This document shows, one piece after another, positions 9,020-18,400 of a stretch of DNA of 64,000 nt. A program made the position numbers and the translations under genes. How positions within the stretch are numbered: position 1 is the first letter of the stretch; every line of letters begins with the position of its first letter. The stretch lies in assembly GCF_019970065.1 (NCBI RefSeq), contig NZ_JAHXYH010000002.1, forward strand, positions 1-64,000, in the 5' to 3' direction. Below the pieces are notes generated by a model. The model did no database searches and had not been told where the DNA came from. It saw only the letters and a program-made list of their open reading frames with translations. This stretch comes from Chryseobacterium sp. OSA05B. Lineage in GTDB: Bacteria > Bacteroidota > Bacteroidia > Flavobacteriales > Weeksellaceae.

Positions 9020-10817
9020 ATTGGTCAGCACTATTGAAATACTCCCAGATCACCTTCGCCTTACTTTTCCCCAGAATCTCCTCCAACGTTTCCATACTCG
9101 ATTCCCGGATGCGTTTAACAGATTTTAATTTAGAAAGCAGCAATTCAATAGTTTTTTCACCCACACCAGGAATCTCTTCCAGTTCAGATTTTATCGTAGA
9201 ATTTTTTCTTCTCGTTCTGTGGTGCTTTACTCCGAAACGGTGAGCTTCATCCCTTACGCGCTGAAGAATTTTCAATGTTTCCGATTTTTTATCCAGATAC
9301 AACGGAATAGAATCTTCAGGAAAGAAAATTTCTTCAAGTCTTTTCGCGATACCCACAATCGTAATTTTGCCGTAGAGTCCTAATAGTCTCAAACTTTTTA
9401 CAGCAGAGGAAAGTTGTCCTTTTCCACCATCTATAAGGATCAGCTGCGGAAGGTCTTCCCCTTCATCCAGCAGTCTTTTGTAGCGGCGGTAAATCACTTC
9501 TTCCATGGTAGCAAAGTCATTGGCTCCTTCTACCGTTTTCGGATGGAAAATTCTGTAATCAGCTTTGCTTGGCTTTCCGTCTTTAAATACGACACACGCA
9601 GAAACAGGATTTGTTCCCTGAATATTGGAGTTGTCAAAACCTTCAATATGTCTCGGTTCTACCGGCATTCTCAGCAGTTTTTGCATTTCAGCCATAATCC
9701 TGTTGGTATGTCTTTCCGGATCTACGATCTGTACCTGCTTCAGTTTTTCCAAACGGTATTCCTTAGCATTTTTCTCGGAAAGTTCCACAATCCTTTTTTT
9801 ATCGCCTACTTTAGGAACAATCAGTTTCACATTCGGGATCTCCACAGAAAGATGGAATGGCAACAGGACCTCCTTAGAATCGGAACTGAACTTCTGGCGG
9901 ATCTCGATCAGGGCTTCTTCCATAATATCTTCATCCGTTTCCTCAAGGATTTTTTTGATTTCTGTGGTAAAACTCTGGATGATATTTCCGTTCCGGATTT
10001 TAAAGAAATTCACATAAGCAGCCGTTTCATCGCTGGTCATTCCAAAAACATCCACATCATCAATATTAGGATTTACAACCGTATTTTTAGCCTGATAATC
10101 TTCTAAAATATCCAACCTTTCTTTGATGATCTGTGCCTCTTCAAACTTCAGATTTTCTGCATGTTTCATCATCTGATTGATCAGATATTCCCTGGCTTTC
10201 CGGAAATCTCCTTTGATAATTCCCCGGATAGCATCGATCTTTTCATCATAATCCTCTTTACTTTCCAGATCTTCGCAAGGGCCTTCACAGTTTTTGATAT
10301 GATATTCCAGACAGACTTTATATTTTCCTTCGTTTATTTTAGCGGGTGAAAGATTCAGATTACAGGTCCTGAGCTTATAAATATGCTTGATGGTATCCAG
10401 CAGAATCTTTGCAGGACGCACTTTCGCGTAAGGACCATAATATTCGGATCCGTCTTTGATCACATTTCTGGTCAGGAAAATCCTTGGAAAGTTCTCGTTT
10501 TTAATACAGATCCATGGATAGGTTTTGTCATCCTTCAACAAGACATTGTAAAAAGGACGGTGTTCCTTGATCAGATTGTTTTCCAGTAATAGAGCGTCAT
10601 ATTCGCTGTTAACGATGGTGGTTTCCAAGCGTACTATCTTTCCTACCATTATTTTGATACGGTAGCCAGGAAGATTTTTGTTGAAGTAGGAGAGAACCCT
10701 TTTCTTTAAGTGTTTGGCCTTTCCTACATACAGCAATTGGTCGTTTTTATCATAATAACGATAAACGCCTGGTTCTGATGGTAAAGTTTTAAGCTGTAAT
10801 TCTAAAGAAGGATTCAT
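9018..10817 (-). CDS. uvrC: Excinuclease ABC subunit C
   Basis: 599 residues, full length for UvrC, which makes the two incisions around a lesion in nucleotide-excision repair together with UvrA and UvrB. Domains in order: GIY-YIG nuclease (about 12-90; GVYRYYDKNDQLLYVGKAKHL with both signature parts), a Cys cluster (TCNL, VCLEYHIKNCEGPC), the UVR helical hairpin that contacts UvrB (about 205-240), the UvrC RNase H-like nuclease (about 375-535; GFDNSNIQGTNPV, LILIDGGKGQLSS) and C-terminal helix-hairpin-helix repeats (ELEEIPGVGEKTIELLLSKL). It is monocistronic with a consensus -7 element just upstream. Confidence 0.98.
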   Translation of the reverse strand: MNPSLELQLKTLPSEPGVYRYYDKNDQLLYVGKAKHLKKRVLSYFNKNLPGYRIKIMVGKIVRLETTIVNSEYDALLLENNLIKEHRPFYNVLLKDDKTYPWICIKNENFPRIFLTRNVIKDGSEYYGPYAKVRPAKILLDTIKHIYKLRTCNLNLSPAKINEGKYKVCLEYHIKNCEGPCEDLESKEDYDEKIDAIRGIIKGDFRKAREYLINQMMKHAENLKFEEAQIIKERLDILEDYQAKNTVVNPNIDDVDVFGMTSDETAAYVNFFKIRNGNIIQSFTTEIKKILEETDEDIMEEALIEIRQKFSSDSKEVLLPFHLSVEIPNVKLIVPKVGDKKRIVELSEKNAKEYRLEKLKQVQIVDPERHTNRIMAEMQKLLRMPVEPRHIEGFDNSNIQGTNPVSACVVFKDGKPSKADYRIFHPKTVEGANDFATMEEVIYRRYKRLLDEGEDLPQLILIDGGKGQLSSAVKSLRLLGLYGKITIVGIAKRLEEIFFPEDSIPLYLDKKSETLKILQRVRDEAHRFGVKHHRTRRKNSTIKSELEEIPGVGEKTIELLLSKLKSVKRIRESSMETLEEILGKSKAKVIWEYFNSADQ

Positions 10818-10821
10818 ATAA

Positions 10822-10829
10822 CAAAATTA
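10822..10829 (-). promoter_or_regulatory. -7 element of the uvrC promoter
   Basis: Read on the minus strand this is TAATTTTG, an exact TAnnTTTG match, 5 bases before the uvrC start codon, so the mRNA would have almost no leader. Confidence 0.5.
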
Positions 10830-10855
10830 CGGAATCCATCCGGGATTTAAAAGAA

Positions 10856-10885
10856 CAAAAAAACTGCAGAATGTTCTGCAGTTTT
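10856..10885 (-). terminator. Perfect 11-bp terminator hairpin upstream of uvrC
   Basis: AAACTGCAGAA (10861-10871) pairs perfectly with TTCTGCAGTTT (10874-10884). On the minus strand it is followed by seven U. It fits the end of the transcript from the gene at 11079-11840 and insulates uvrC, though about 190 bases of repeat-bearing sequence separate that gene from it. Confidence 0.75.
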
Positions 10886-10975
10886 ATGATGTATGTTAAA
10901 ATCAGGTTTGGGTTTGAGGATCAGAGCGTTTTAGTATTGGGCCTTCTGATATATGCAGTCTCACATATGCACAAA

Positions 10976-11022
10976 AGATTCACCACTCACTTGCGAAGCA
11001 AAATTCACTATTCACTCTACCT
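10976..11022 (-). repeat. Inverted-orientation copy of the GCTTCGCAAGT intergenic repeat
   Basis: ACTTGCGAAGCAAAATT with flanking ATTCACCACTC and CACTATTCAC matches, on the opposite strand and with a few substitutions, the 91-bp unit repeated at 19024-19290. The core TTGC-GAA-GCAA is itself a small hairpin. It sits between the 11079-11840 gene and that gene's presumed terminator. Confidence 0.65.
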
Positions 11023-11078
11023 TGGCACTTTGTTCTCTGCTTTTGATGCTTATCCCAAATTCGGATTAAAATTAAATT

Positions 11079-11840
11079 CTATGTATGGCTCATATCCGTA
11101 TATTGATAGACTAAGAAGCTGAAATAATCCCACTCTACAGAGTTTTTAGGATATTTTTTCATAAATTCAGGATTGTCTCCGAACAGGAAATCATAGTTGT
11201 CTTCAAAATCATCTTTGTGAAGCCACATTACTTTATCCCCTTTCTTCACATAATAAGATTTGATCACACCACCACCAAATGCCGGAGCTCCTGCAAAACC
11301 GGTTGTAGCGGTAGTACTTGCGAACGGATCGTAATAAACAGAAATAATCTCATTAAATTCAGGATTGATGACCTGCATTAAAAAAGCTTTGCTTTCTTTT
11401 TTGTTTTTTAACGAAACAGTCTGATTTTCAAAACGGATCGCTTCGTCCGTAGTAGATTTACTGTACTTTTTAGTGCTGTAATTTCTCATATTCGAAATGA
11501 AACTGGCCGCCTTCATCGATTTTTCAGTCTCAGTGGCGTACAAATACATTTCGGCGATGTCTGCAGCAGCAAACTTCACAGGTTTTTTGGTATCCACATC
11601 CTCGATCGTGATAGAAAGGATCTGGCCTCTTTGTTTTTCCCAGGACTTACTGTAGCCCTGATGTTCAGTGTTATCCTTTAATATGATAGTGGAAACTTTT
11701 TTGTCTGATGCCGTATTGAAACCTTCGTTAAATAAATACCGATTCATTTCTTTTCTCTCTTCTTTGGAATATTTTACCTTCTGTGCGAAAGTTGAAGTAC
11801 CTGCTAAACATAAAGTAAGCAGTAAAGTGGTAAGTTTCAT
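11079..11840 (-). CDS. Secreted protein of unknown function
   Basis: 253 residues with a clear signal peptide (MKLTTLLLTLCLAGTSTFAQ). The mature part is mixed alpha/beta with repeated hydrophobic strands, including SVEWDYFSFLVYQY near the C-terminus. I recognise no catalytic motif or named family. An envelope or periplasmic location follows from the signal peptide. It is divergent from the histidine ammonia-lyase gene across a 138-base gap. Confidence 0.8.
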   Translation of the reverse strand: MKLTTLLLTLCLAGTSTFAQKVKYSKEERKEMNRYLFNEGFNTASDKKVSTIILKDNTEHQGYSKSWEKQRGQILSITIEDVDTKKPVKFAAADIAEMYLYATETEKSMKAASFISNMRNYSTKKYSKSTTDEAIRFENQTVSLKNKKESKAFLMQVINPEFNEIISVYYDPFASTTATTGFAGAPAFGGGVIKSYYVKKGDKVMWLHKDDFEDNYDFLFGDNPEFMKKYPKNSVEWDYFSFLVYQYTDMSHT

Positions 11841-11978
11841 AAGTTATTGGTAATTGTTTTTTTATTTTGGCGGTAAAAATAACAAATTAAATGACGTATC
11901 GGTAGAAAAAATATAAGACCGTAAAATTTAGCTTTTACAATTATCGCTAAATGCGTAATTTTAAGGAAATTTTTAGAA

Positions 11979-13469
11979 ATGATATACGGTGTAGATGTTT
12001 TCACTTTCCATGATGTTCTGGAAATCTGTAAAAAACCAAATAAAGCTAAGCTTAATAAAGTAGCCAAAGAACAGATCCTAAAATCTCAGAAAAACGTTCA
12101 GAAAATAGTAGAATCCGATAGATGTGTCTATGGGATCAATACAGGCTTTGGGCCCCTTTGCGATACTAAAATATCTGCTGACGAAACTGCTCAGCTGCAG
12201 TACAACCTTATTATTTCCCATGCAGTAGGTGTAGGAAAGCCTATCAATAAGGAATTTTCCAAAATTATGATCATTGCAAAAGTTCATGCATTGTCTAAAG
12301 GTTTTTCGGGAGTTTCTCTTGAAGTGATCGAAAGACTGATCCTGATGCTTGAAAAAGATATTATCCCGGTGGTGCCTGAGCAGGGCTCTGTAGGGGCATC
12401 CGGAGATTTAGCACCTCTGGCTCACCTTGTACTTCCATTGCTTGGATTAGGACAGGTTTGGGAAGGAGATGAGATTTTCGAAACCATGGAAGTTTTAGAA
12501 AGGCATGATCTTGAACCATTGGTATTAGGCCCGAAAGAAGGTTTGGGACTGATCAACGGAACCCAGTTTATTCTGGCTCATGCTATTAAAGGTTTGGAGA
12601 AATTTGAATATCTACTGAACCTGGCTGATATGACTGCGGCTATGAGTATTGAAGCATACAGAGGTTCTGAAAGTCCGTTCAAAAAAGAACTTCACGAGAT
12701 CAGACCTTTCGAGGGAAGCAAAAAAGTGGCGGCAAGAATGGTGAAGTTTTTAAAAGGTTCTGAAAACATGAAAGCGCATGAGGAATGCGAAAGAGTTCAG
12801 GATCCTTATTCCATGAGATGTGTTCCTCAGGTGCACGGTGCCAGCAGAAATGCTTTTGAACATCTTAAACTAATGGCTGAAACAGAACTGAATTCGGTAA
12901 CAGACAACCCTATCGTTCTAAGTGCTGAAGAATCTATTTCCGGAGGAAACTTCCACGGACAGCTGATGGCACTTCCTTTAGATTATGCTACACTGGCTGC
13001 TGCTGAATTAGGAAATATTTCAGACAGAAGAAGCTATTTATTACTAGAAGGAAAATACGGACTTCCAAGATTATTGACAGAAAGCTCAGGACTGAATTCA
13101 GGATTTATGATCCCTCAGTATACTTCTGCAGCTTTGGTGACGGAAAATAAAACGTTATGTTTCCCGGCATCAGCTGATTCTATTCCTACAAGCTTAGGTC
13201 AGGAAGACCACGTTTCTATGGGAAGTATTTCCGGTAGAAAATTCAATCAGGTTTTAGGAAATCTGGTGAATATCTTATCTGTGGAATTGATGTTTGCAGC
13301 CCAGGGATTAGAATTCAGAAGACCTTCCAAATGTTCGAAGATCATCGAAGAAAACTTTACCATCATCCGTTCTAAAGTAAAGAAACTGGAAGATGACAGA
13401 CTGATAGGAAAAGATATGCTGGCTATTGCAGAGCTGATCAACGAAAGAAAATTTAAGGTTGAAGTTTAA
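11979..13469 (+). CDS. hutH: Histidine ammonia-lyase
   Basis: 496 residues, family-typical length. It deaminates L-histidine to urocanate, the first step of histidine degradation, in the cytoplasm. The electrophilic MIO cofactor is formed from Ala140-Ser141-Gly142 inside GSVGASGDLAPLAHL. Other conserved parts are the N-terminal YGINTGFGP loop, the NGTQ motif and the QVHGASRNA and QEDHVSMG segments. No hutU, hutI or hutG is adjacent, so the rest of the pathway, if present, is encoded elsewhere. Tyrosine and phenylalanine ammonia-lyases share the fold; the closeness to HutH length and motifs favours histidine. A DUF2059 gene follows 12 bases downstream. Confidence 0.93.
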   Translation: MIYGVDVFTFHDVLEICKKPNKAKLNKVAKEQILKSQKNVQKIVESDRCVYGINTGFGPLCDTKISADETAQLQYNLIISHAVGVGKPINKEFSKIMIIAKVHALSKGFSGVSLEVIERLILMLEKDIIPVVPEQGSVGASGDLAPLAHLVLPLLGLGQVWEGDEIFETMEVLERHDLEPLVLGPKEGLGLINGTQFILAHAIKGLEKFEYLLNLADMTAAMSIEAYRGSESPFKKELHEIRPFEGSKKVAARMVKFLKGSENMKAHEECERVQDPYSMRCVPQVHGASRNAFEHLKLMAETELNSVTDNPIVLSAEESISGGNFHGQLMALPLDYATLAAAELGNISDRRSYLLLEGKYGLPRLLTESSGLNSGFMIPQYTSAALVTENKTLCFPASADSIPTSLGQEDHVSMGSISGRKFNQVLGNLVNILSVELMFAAQGLEFRRPSKCSKIIEENFTIIRSKVKKLEDDRLIGKDMLAIAELINERKFKVEV

Positions 13470-13481
13470 CAGTAAGCAGAA

Positions 13482-13943
13482 ATGAAAAAACTAATCACCA
13501 TTGTAAGCCTTTTTTCAGGTACATTTGCTTTTTCCCAGGCTTCAGAAGCTAAAGTTAGGGAACTTATTAAAGTGATGGGTGCAGATAAAATGGCCATCTC
13601 CGGAATGCAGCACCAAGTGCAGGAGATTAAAAAAAGCTCTCCCGATATTTCCGATGAGTTTTTTAATGAATTTATGGCAGAAGTAACAACAGAAAGAATA
13701 ACTGAATTGTATATTCCGATATATTCTAAATATTATTCAGAATCAGAAGTCGATGATCTGATCAGATTCTATAAGTCACCCGTTGGGCAAAAGACTATTT
13801 CTGTTTTACCGGCCATTATGAAAGAAAGCATAGAAGCAGGACAAAAAATGGGAAGAGAAATAGGGCTCAAAGTGAAAGAAAAACTTGATAAAAAAGCAGG
13901 GTATCAAAATCCGCCACCACCGATGCCTAAAAAAAATAAGTAA
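13482..13943 (+). CDS. DUF2059 family secreted protein
   Basis: 153 residues with a signal peptide (MKKLITIVSLFSGTFAFSQ) and the helical DUF2059 core, whose hallmark is DDLIRFYKSPVGQKTISVLPAIMKES (residues about 88-113). The C-terminus is Lys/Pro-rich (NPPPPMPKKNK). Family function is unknown; the signal peptide implies periplasm or outer membrane. It is likely co-transcribed with hutH, given the 12-base gap and a shared terminator, although a functional link with histidine breakdown is not evident. Confidence 0.88.
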   Translation: MKKLITIVSLFSGTFAFSQASEAKVRELIKVMGADKMAISGMQHQVQEIKKSSPDISDEFFNEFMAEVTTERITELYIPIYSKYYSESEVDDLIRFYKSPVGQKTISVLPAIMKESIEAGQKMGREIGLKVKEKLDKKAGYQNPPPPMPKKNK

Positions 13944-13957
13944 AACAAATAAATCCC

Positions 13958-13985
13958 AAGCTTCCTCTCACCGGGGAAGCTTTTG
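13958..13985 (+). terminator. Terminator of the hutH-DUF2059 unit
   Basis: The stem AAGCTTCC (13958-13965) pairs with GGAAGCTT (13975-13982), followed by a short T run. Confidence 0.75.
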
Positions 13986-14039
13986 TATTATACCCCATTT
14001 TTAAATCCTTAAATCAATTAAATTTTTAAATCAAGAAAA

Positions 14040-14486
14040 ATGACCATCACCAGAACAGATTCTTCCCACAAAGATTTTCAAAATTTAGTCCAACTTCTCG
14101 ATGCCGATCTGGCCATCCGTAACGGAGATGATCATCCATTCTATGATCAGTTCAATAAAATTGACAGCATCAAAAACTGTATTGTCATCTACATTGATGA
14201 AAAACCTGCCGCGTGTGGAGCTTTCAAGAAATTTTCTGAAGACACCGTTGAGATCAAAAGAATGTATACCCATCCGGATTTTAGAAAAAGAGGTCTGGCC
14301 ACAGCTATTGTGGAGGAACTGGAATCCTGGGCTAAAGAATCAGGCTACGCAAAAGCAGTTTTAGAGAGTTCCCTTGAGCAGAATGAAGCCCTTTCTGTTT
14401 ACGAGAAAAGTGGATATTGCAGAATTCCTAACTACGGACAGTATATAGGTATTGATAAAAGCGTTTGTTATGAGAAAATATTGTAA
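14040..14486 (+). CDS. GNAT family N-acetyltransferase
   Basis: 148 residues, a minimal single-domain GNAT fold. Motif A is visible as MYTHPDFRKRGLATAIVEEL (the R-x-x-G-x-A acetyl-CoA pyrophosphate loop, residues about 78-97), and motif B as SLEQNEALSVYEKSGY. The substrate is unknown. It stands alone: the hutH terminator lies before it and a separate peptidase gene after. Confidence 0.88.
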   Translation: MTITRTDSSHKDFQNLVQLLDADLAIRNGDDHPFYDQFNKIDSIKNCIVIYIDEKPAACGAFKKFSEDTVEIKRMYTHPDFRKRGLATAIVEELESWAKESGYAKAVLESSLEQNEALSVYEKSGYCRIPNYGQYIGIDKSVCYEKIL

Positions 14487-14603
14487 AATTTTCAAAGGGT
14501 ATTGATAAGGATTCATATTCTTGTAATAGTAAATTCATTTTTTCTGAGCTTTTAATTCTCATCAAAGTGTTATATTGTGGTTCCAAACCATACAATTAAA
14601 ACT

Positions 14604-16097
14604 ATGAGAAAAAGTGTATTTTACCTACTGGCACTGTTTTTTGTCATGAATTCATGTACCCGTGACGAACTTCAAAACGAAAATCCTAAAATTGAAAACA
14701 TTCAGAAAGATCCTTTAACGGGAAAGCAGATCAACGCTGAAATTAACAGCTCGATCAAAAATACCGGGACATTCAACTGGAAAAATGCTTCAGATCATTT
14801 GCTTTGGAGTGCCATTTTCAGGGGAAACAGAATGGTGTCCATCGGATTCGGATCTTCAAAGGATGATTTTGACAGAAGCCTTTCCACAGACAGCAAAACT
14901 ATGGAAGCTGAAGTTTTAGACGTGATCAAAAAGTACGAAAATGTTTCACAGGAGAGATTTCTGCTTGCTTCAGATCAATATCTTAACCAAATAGATGTGA
15001 TCGTAGAAAAAGAGGAAACCATTACAGCTCTGAGAAAAATGAAAACCATACGGTATGTAGAACCGGGAGACTATCATTATTTTGAGATCGAAAATGGTCT
15101 TAATCCCAATGCAAAATCCAGTGGCTCCTCATCAGGATGCGGCTTTGAATCTACTGCTTTAAGTGCTGCAGATTATACGACTACAACTCCAAATGCTAAA
15201 GTTCCGTGGGCTTTTACACAGCACAATATTCCTAACGCATGGAGCTACAGTACAGGAGCAGGAGTTACCATAGGACTTATCGATACAGGAGTTTCACCGG
15301 AACAGACGTTGTTGGGAAGCAGTTTTAATACGGGAGCTTCTTCCGGTAGAACGATCAACAAGTTCGGATCCTATGTGAACGGATCTACTACAGACGGGCC
15401 GACTGACCAATGCGGTCACGGAACAAAAATGGCTTCCGTAATGGCAGCCCCGAAAAATAATGTAGGACTTCCTGTAGGTGTGGCGTATAATGCCAATCTG
15501 ATCACTTACCGCGCTGCTTCCAATGTGGTATTGGAAACTTCCAGCGAGCAGAACGGAGTGAAAACAGCATTTACGGATCTTGCCAATAATACCAGCGTGA
15601 AGATTATTTCAATGTCAATGGGACATATTTTCTCTGTCGGAAAAATTGAAGACGGAGTGAAATACGCATATTCCAAAGGAAAACTGATCTTCTGCGCAGG
15701 AGGAACTTCTACCAGCTTTACTAATTTTGTTGGGGTTATTTTCCCGGCAAGTATGTCCGAAACACAGGCGGTAACCGGTGTAAAAGAAGGAACTTCCAAC
15801 CAGAAATGCGATGTCTGCCATTCCGGAAGTCAGATCGATTTTACTTTCCAGATGGAAAGAGCGAATGGAAATACCGTTCCTGTTTTAAGTTATTATAACA
15901 ATCAGTCTGATTATGTTGGCGGTTCATCAGTGGCAACAGCAGCTACGGCAGGCATTGCAGCTCTTGTGTGGTCTAAAAATCCATCATGGACCAGAGATCA
16001 GGTGCTGAATAAAATGAGACAGTCCGCTACCTATTATCCTACCGTGAATTCAAGCTACGGCTATGGAAATATCAATGTTCTGAAAGCGGTACAATAA
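14604..16097 (+). CDS. Subtilisin-like (S8) serine peptidase, lipoprotein
   Basis: 497 residues from the ATG at 14604, which begins a lipoprotein signal (MRKSVFYLLALFFVMNSC, lipid-modified Cys18); an in-frame upstream start at 14577 would place nine residues in front of it. A pro-domain (about 30-165) is followed by the S8 catalytic domain with the triad in order: Asp227 (GLIDTG), His272 (QCGHGTKMA) and Ser442 (GGSSVATAATAG). The enzyme should sit in the envelope and cleave proteins. There is no T9SS tail. The gene is monocistronic, ending in a short repetitive gap. Confidence 0.93.
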   Translation: MRKSVFYLLALFFVMNSCTRDELQNENPKIENIQKDPLTGKQINAEINSSIKNTGTFNWKNASDHLLWSAIFRGNRMVSIGFGSSKDDFDRSLSTDSKTMEAEVLDVIKKYENVSQERFLLASDQYLNQIDVIVEKEETITALRKMKTIRYVEPGDYHYFEIENGLNPNAKSSGSSSGCGFESTALSAADYTTTTPNAKVPWAFTQHNIPNAWSYSTGAGVTIGLIDTGVSPEQTLLGSSFNTGASSGRTINKFGSYVNGSTTDGPTDQCGHGTKMASVMAAPKNNVGLPVGVAYNANLITYRAASNVVLETSSEQNGVKTAFTDLANNTSVKIISMSMGHIFSVGKIEDGVKYAYSKGKLIFCAGGTSTSFTNFVGVIFPASMSETQAVTGVKEGTSNQKCDVCHSGSQIDFTFQMERANGNTVPVLSYYNNQSDYVGGSSVATAATAGIAALVWSKNPSWTRDQVLNKMRQSATYYPTVNSSYGYGNINVLKAVQ

Positions 16098-16135
16098 AGT
16101 ATGAATTATAAGTTATGAGTTATGAGTTATGAGAT
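16098..16135 (+). repeat. Short tandem AGTTATG repeat
   Basis: Three near-perfect consecutive copies of AGTTATG follow the subtilase stop codon. Similar GTTATGATGAGTTA sequence occurs at 40143-40160. No function is evident. Confidence 0.5.
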
Positions 16136-16188
16136 TTATGCCTTAAACATCCAGGCTATCTCTTAATAAAAATATCAAAGGGAATATC

Positions 16189-17358
16189 TCAGTCTCCCAG
16201 CTGATAATCTAACGGAAGCAGGTTTTCAATTTTATTTTTTGTAAAATCGCCTTCGTTGATAAGCAGGTCCGGATTGGTGATATTCCCTTCTTTTGTAACC
16301 TCAAATATTTCACCTTCAGGATGCAGATAGGAGGAGAGTGTCTTGGGTAATTTGCTTTTCACAAATTCCTTTCCCTTAATTTCGTAGAGGTACTTTTTAT
16401 AATTCACCTGAAGCATATCCTTAAAACTGAACAGAACTTTCCCTTCTTTTCTTGCGACGTAGGCAGAATCAGGGATGAGCGTTTTTACAATAGCCAATGC
16501 ATACGGTCTCTGGGTGTTTTTTCTTTGGGAAATTTCGCTGATATTTTCAGGGATCTTGACTAATTCAGTGTTTTTTGCCATTGTTCTGAAGTCTTCCAAT
16601 GCCTGTAATTCTTCTTTTGTAGGGTATTGCGGATTGGGAACTTTTACAACATGATTCACAATGAACTTTTCTTCAGAGATCTTATTGTCGTAGATGCTTC
16701 TGAAAAAATGAAGCAGACTTCCGTCGTAAGCATTCATCCGGTTAAGTTTGATTTTACCCGTGCTTTTTGTTTCCTTGAAAAAGCTTGTTCCTGAATAATT
16801 GACCGTGCGGGTATTAAAGTCTGAGGAATAGTTGATAAGATTGTACTGGATCTCGTAGCCCAGATTTTTATTTTCAATGATTAATGTATTCGGAGCTTTT
16901 ACTTTCAGGAATTTATTCTTCTTATCGTAGGAAAATTTCAGGGATTTTTGGTTCTTGATCGTTACATGCTCACGGTCACTGCCGATGAAAGTTTCCAGAA
17001 AATAATTGATATAACTTCTGTAAGCCTCGGAAGTATAAGGAACCAGCCTGATTTCCTCAATAGCGTTGGTTTTAGTCAAAACTACTTTCAGATTTTTATT
17101 GATAACTTCTGATACAGCTGTGGTAAAGGTTTCAAAATCGTCTTTCTGAAAAACAACATTTCCCAAATTCGCGGAAGAGATACTGAGGCTGAATGTGCCG
17201 TCTTCTTTCGAAACCGTTCCTGTTTTGGTTCCGTCAATATAAATATTGACACCGGGGATGAGATTACCGGTATCACTGACTACCCGGCCTTTAATGACCT
17301 GACCGTTTACAAAATACAAAGGGAGTATCAATAAAAATAGGAATATCGTTTTTTTCAT
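16189..17358 (-). CDS. Secreted protein with carboxypeptidase-regulatory-like domain
   Basis: 389 residues from the start at 17358, where a signal peptide begins (MKKTIFLFLLILPLYFVNGQ). Residues about 23-105 form a CarbopepD_reg_2 beta-sandwich (VIKGRVVSDTGNLIPGVNIY and GTVSKEDGTFSLSI), the module common at the N-terminus of Bacteroidota outer-membrane proteins and receptors. The remainder (about 110-389) has no motif I recognise, and no TonB plug or barrel is obvious, so this is not a SusC-like receptor. It probably acts in the periplasm or at the outer membrane. Role unknown. Confidence 0.85.
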   Translation of the reverse strand: MKKTIFLFLLILPLYFVNGQVIKGRVVSDTGNLIPGVNIYIDGTKTGTVSKEDGTFSLSISSANLGNVVFQKDDFETFTTAVSEVINKNLKVVLTKTNAIEEIRLVPYTSEAYRSYINYFLETFIGSDREHVTIKNQKSLKFSYDKKNKFLKVKAPNTLIIENKNLGYEIQYNLINYSSDFNTRTVNYSGTSFFKETKSTGKIKLNRMNAYDGSLLHFFRSIYDNKISEEKFIVNHVVKVPNPQYPTKEELQALEDFRTMAKNTELVKIPENISEISQRKNTQRPYALAIVKTLIPDSAYVARKEGKVLFSFKDMLQVNYKKYLYEIKGKEFVKSKLPKTLSSYLHPEGEIFEVTKEGNITNPDLLINEGDFTKNKIENLLPLDYQLGD

Positions 17359-17410
17359 GGGAAACAATATTACTAAATTTCTAGTGATAAAAAAAGACTC
17401 TTAAAGCAGT

Positions 17411-18238
17411 TTATCCTATCCTCATACTCGTCATGCTTAAAGACCCACCAATGAGTTCATCATTAAATAAAGACAGGTCTTCAGATGTATCTTTTAAACC
17501 TAATGAATAGATTAACGGAAGGTAATGATCAGGTGTAGGAACTGCATACTGAAGGAATGTTCCCTGTTTCTGATAGTCTATGATATTCTGAAAATTTCCG
17601 TCCAGAAGCCAGTTATTGGTCTTTTCTCTTGCTTCTACAGCCCAATCCCAGCCGGCACCTACTGTATCAATGTTTTTCCAGTCGATCAGACGAAGGTTGT
17701 GAACAATATTTCCGCTTCCGATGATCAGAATCCCTTTTTCCCGAAGCTTATTCAGCTTTTGGGCCAGATCAAAATGATATTGCGGAGGTTTTGTATAATC
17801 GATGCTCAGCTGGATCACCGGAATATCAGCATTGGGGTACATATGTTTAATCACCGACCATGCGCCGTGATCAAGTCCCCAGTTGTGATCTTCCTCCACC
17901 AAAGCCGGAGCTAAAAGTTCAACTGTTTCTTTTGCCAGTTCCGGGCTTCCCGGAGCAGGATACTGCACATCAAACAAAGCTTTCGGAAAACCGCCGAAAT
18001 CGTGGATGGTTCTTGGCATATCCATCGCAGTAACATATGTTCCCTGCGTATACCAGTGGGCAGAAATACACAGAATAGCATTAGGTTTTGGAATCTCCTG
18101 TGCCGCTTTTCTGAATCCCCGGACAAACTGGTTGTCTTCAATAGCGTTCATCGGCGAACCGTGCCCGAGAAATAATACGGGCATTCTTTGGGTATTTCCA
18201 AAATGGTCGCTGATGTTCTGCAGATCGTTGAGGTTCAT
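17411..18238 (-). CDS. ygiD: 4,5-DOPA-extradiol-dioxygenase family enzyme (YgiD-like)
   Basis: 275 residues from the ATG at 18238, chosen because the family begins near MNLNDLQ; a longer frame would add 33 unrelated residues. This class III extradiol dioxygenase fold has predicted metal ligands in LGHGSPMNAI (first His), CISAHWYTQG (second His) and the later GSGNIVHNLR segment. Homologues act on DOPA or related catechols and need Fe or Zn; the true substrate here is not known. It lies downstream of YceI on the same strand but is separated by a palindromic spacer. Confidence 0.9.
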   Translation of the reverse strand: MNLNDLQNISDHFGNTQRMPVLFLGHGSPMNAIEDNQFVRGFRKAAQEIPKPNAILCISAHWYTQGTYVTAMDMPRTIHDFGGFPKALFDVQYPAPGSPELAKETVELLAPALVEEDHNWGLDHGAWSVIKHMYPNADIPVIQLSIDYTKPPQYHFDLAQKLNKLREKGILIIGSGNIVHNLRLIDWKNIDTVGAGWDWAVEAREKTNNWLLDGNFQNIIDYQKQGTFLQYAVPTPDHYLPLIYSLGLKDTSEDLSLFNDELIGGSLSMTSMRIG

Positions 18239-18338
18239 AATAAGGTTGTAATTAGAAAAAGGCTCAAGGCTTTTAGAAAAATCCCTGAACCTTTTTATGT
18301 TATAAATTGGATAATTTTTATTTAAATAAGATTGCATC

Positions 18339-18380
18339 CTATTTTGGGCTAAGTCGCCACTTCGTGGCTCCCTATTTTAA
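18339..18380. repeat. Palindromic spacer with GCCAC-TTC-GTGGC hairpin between direct CTATTTT copies
   Basis: GCCAC 18356-18360 pairs with GTGGC 18364-18368, with CTATTTT on each side. It resembles a short dispersed palindrome rather than a terminator, because no T run follows in either direction. Confidence 0.5.
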
Positions 18381-18400
18381 ACTAAAAATCCGTTTTTTTG

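Noticed and set aside
9414..10106. 230-codon plus-strand frame opposite uvrC
   Set aside because: Shadow of uvrC: rich in Phe/Ile/Ser/His typical of antisense translation, no signal or domain, and inside a conserved gene.
10871..11122. 83-codon plus-strand frame between uvrC and the secreted-protein gene
   Set aside because: It overlaps the intergenic repeat and terminator, has no domain and runs into the coding end of the opposite gene.
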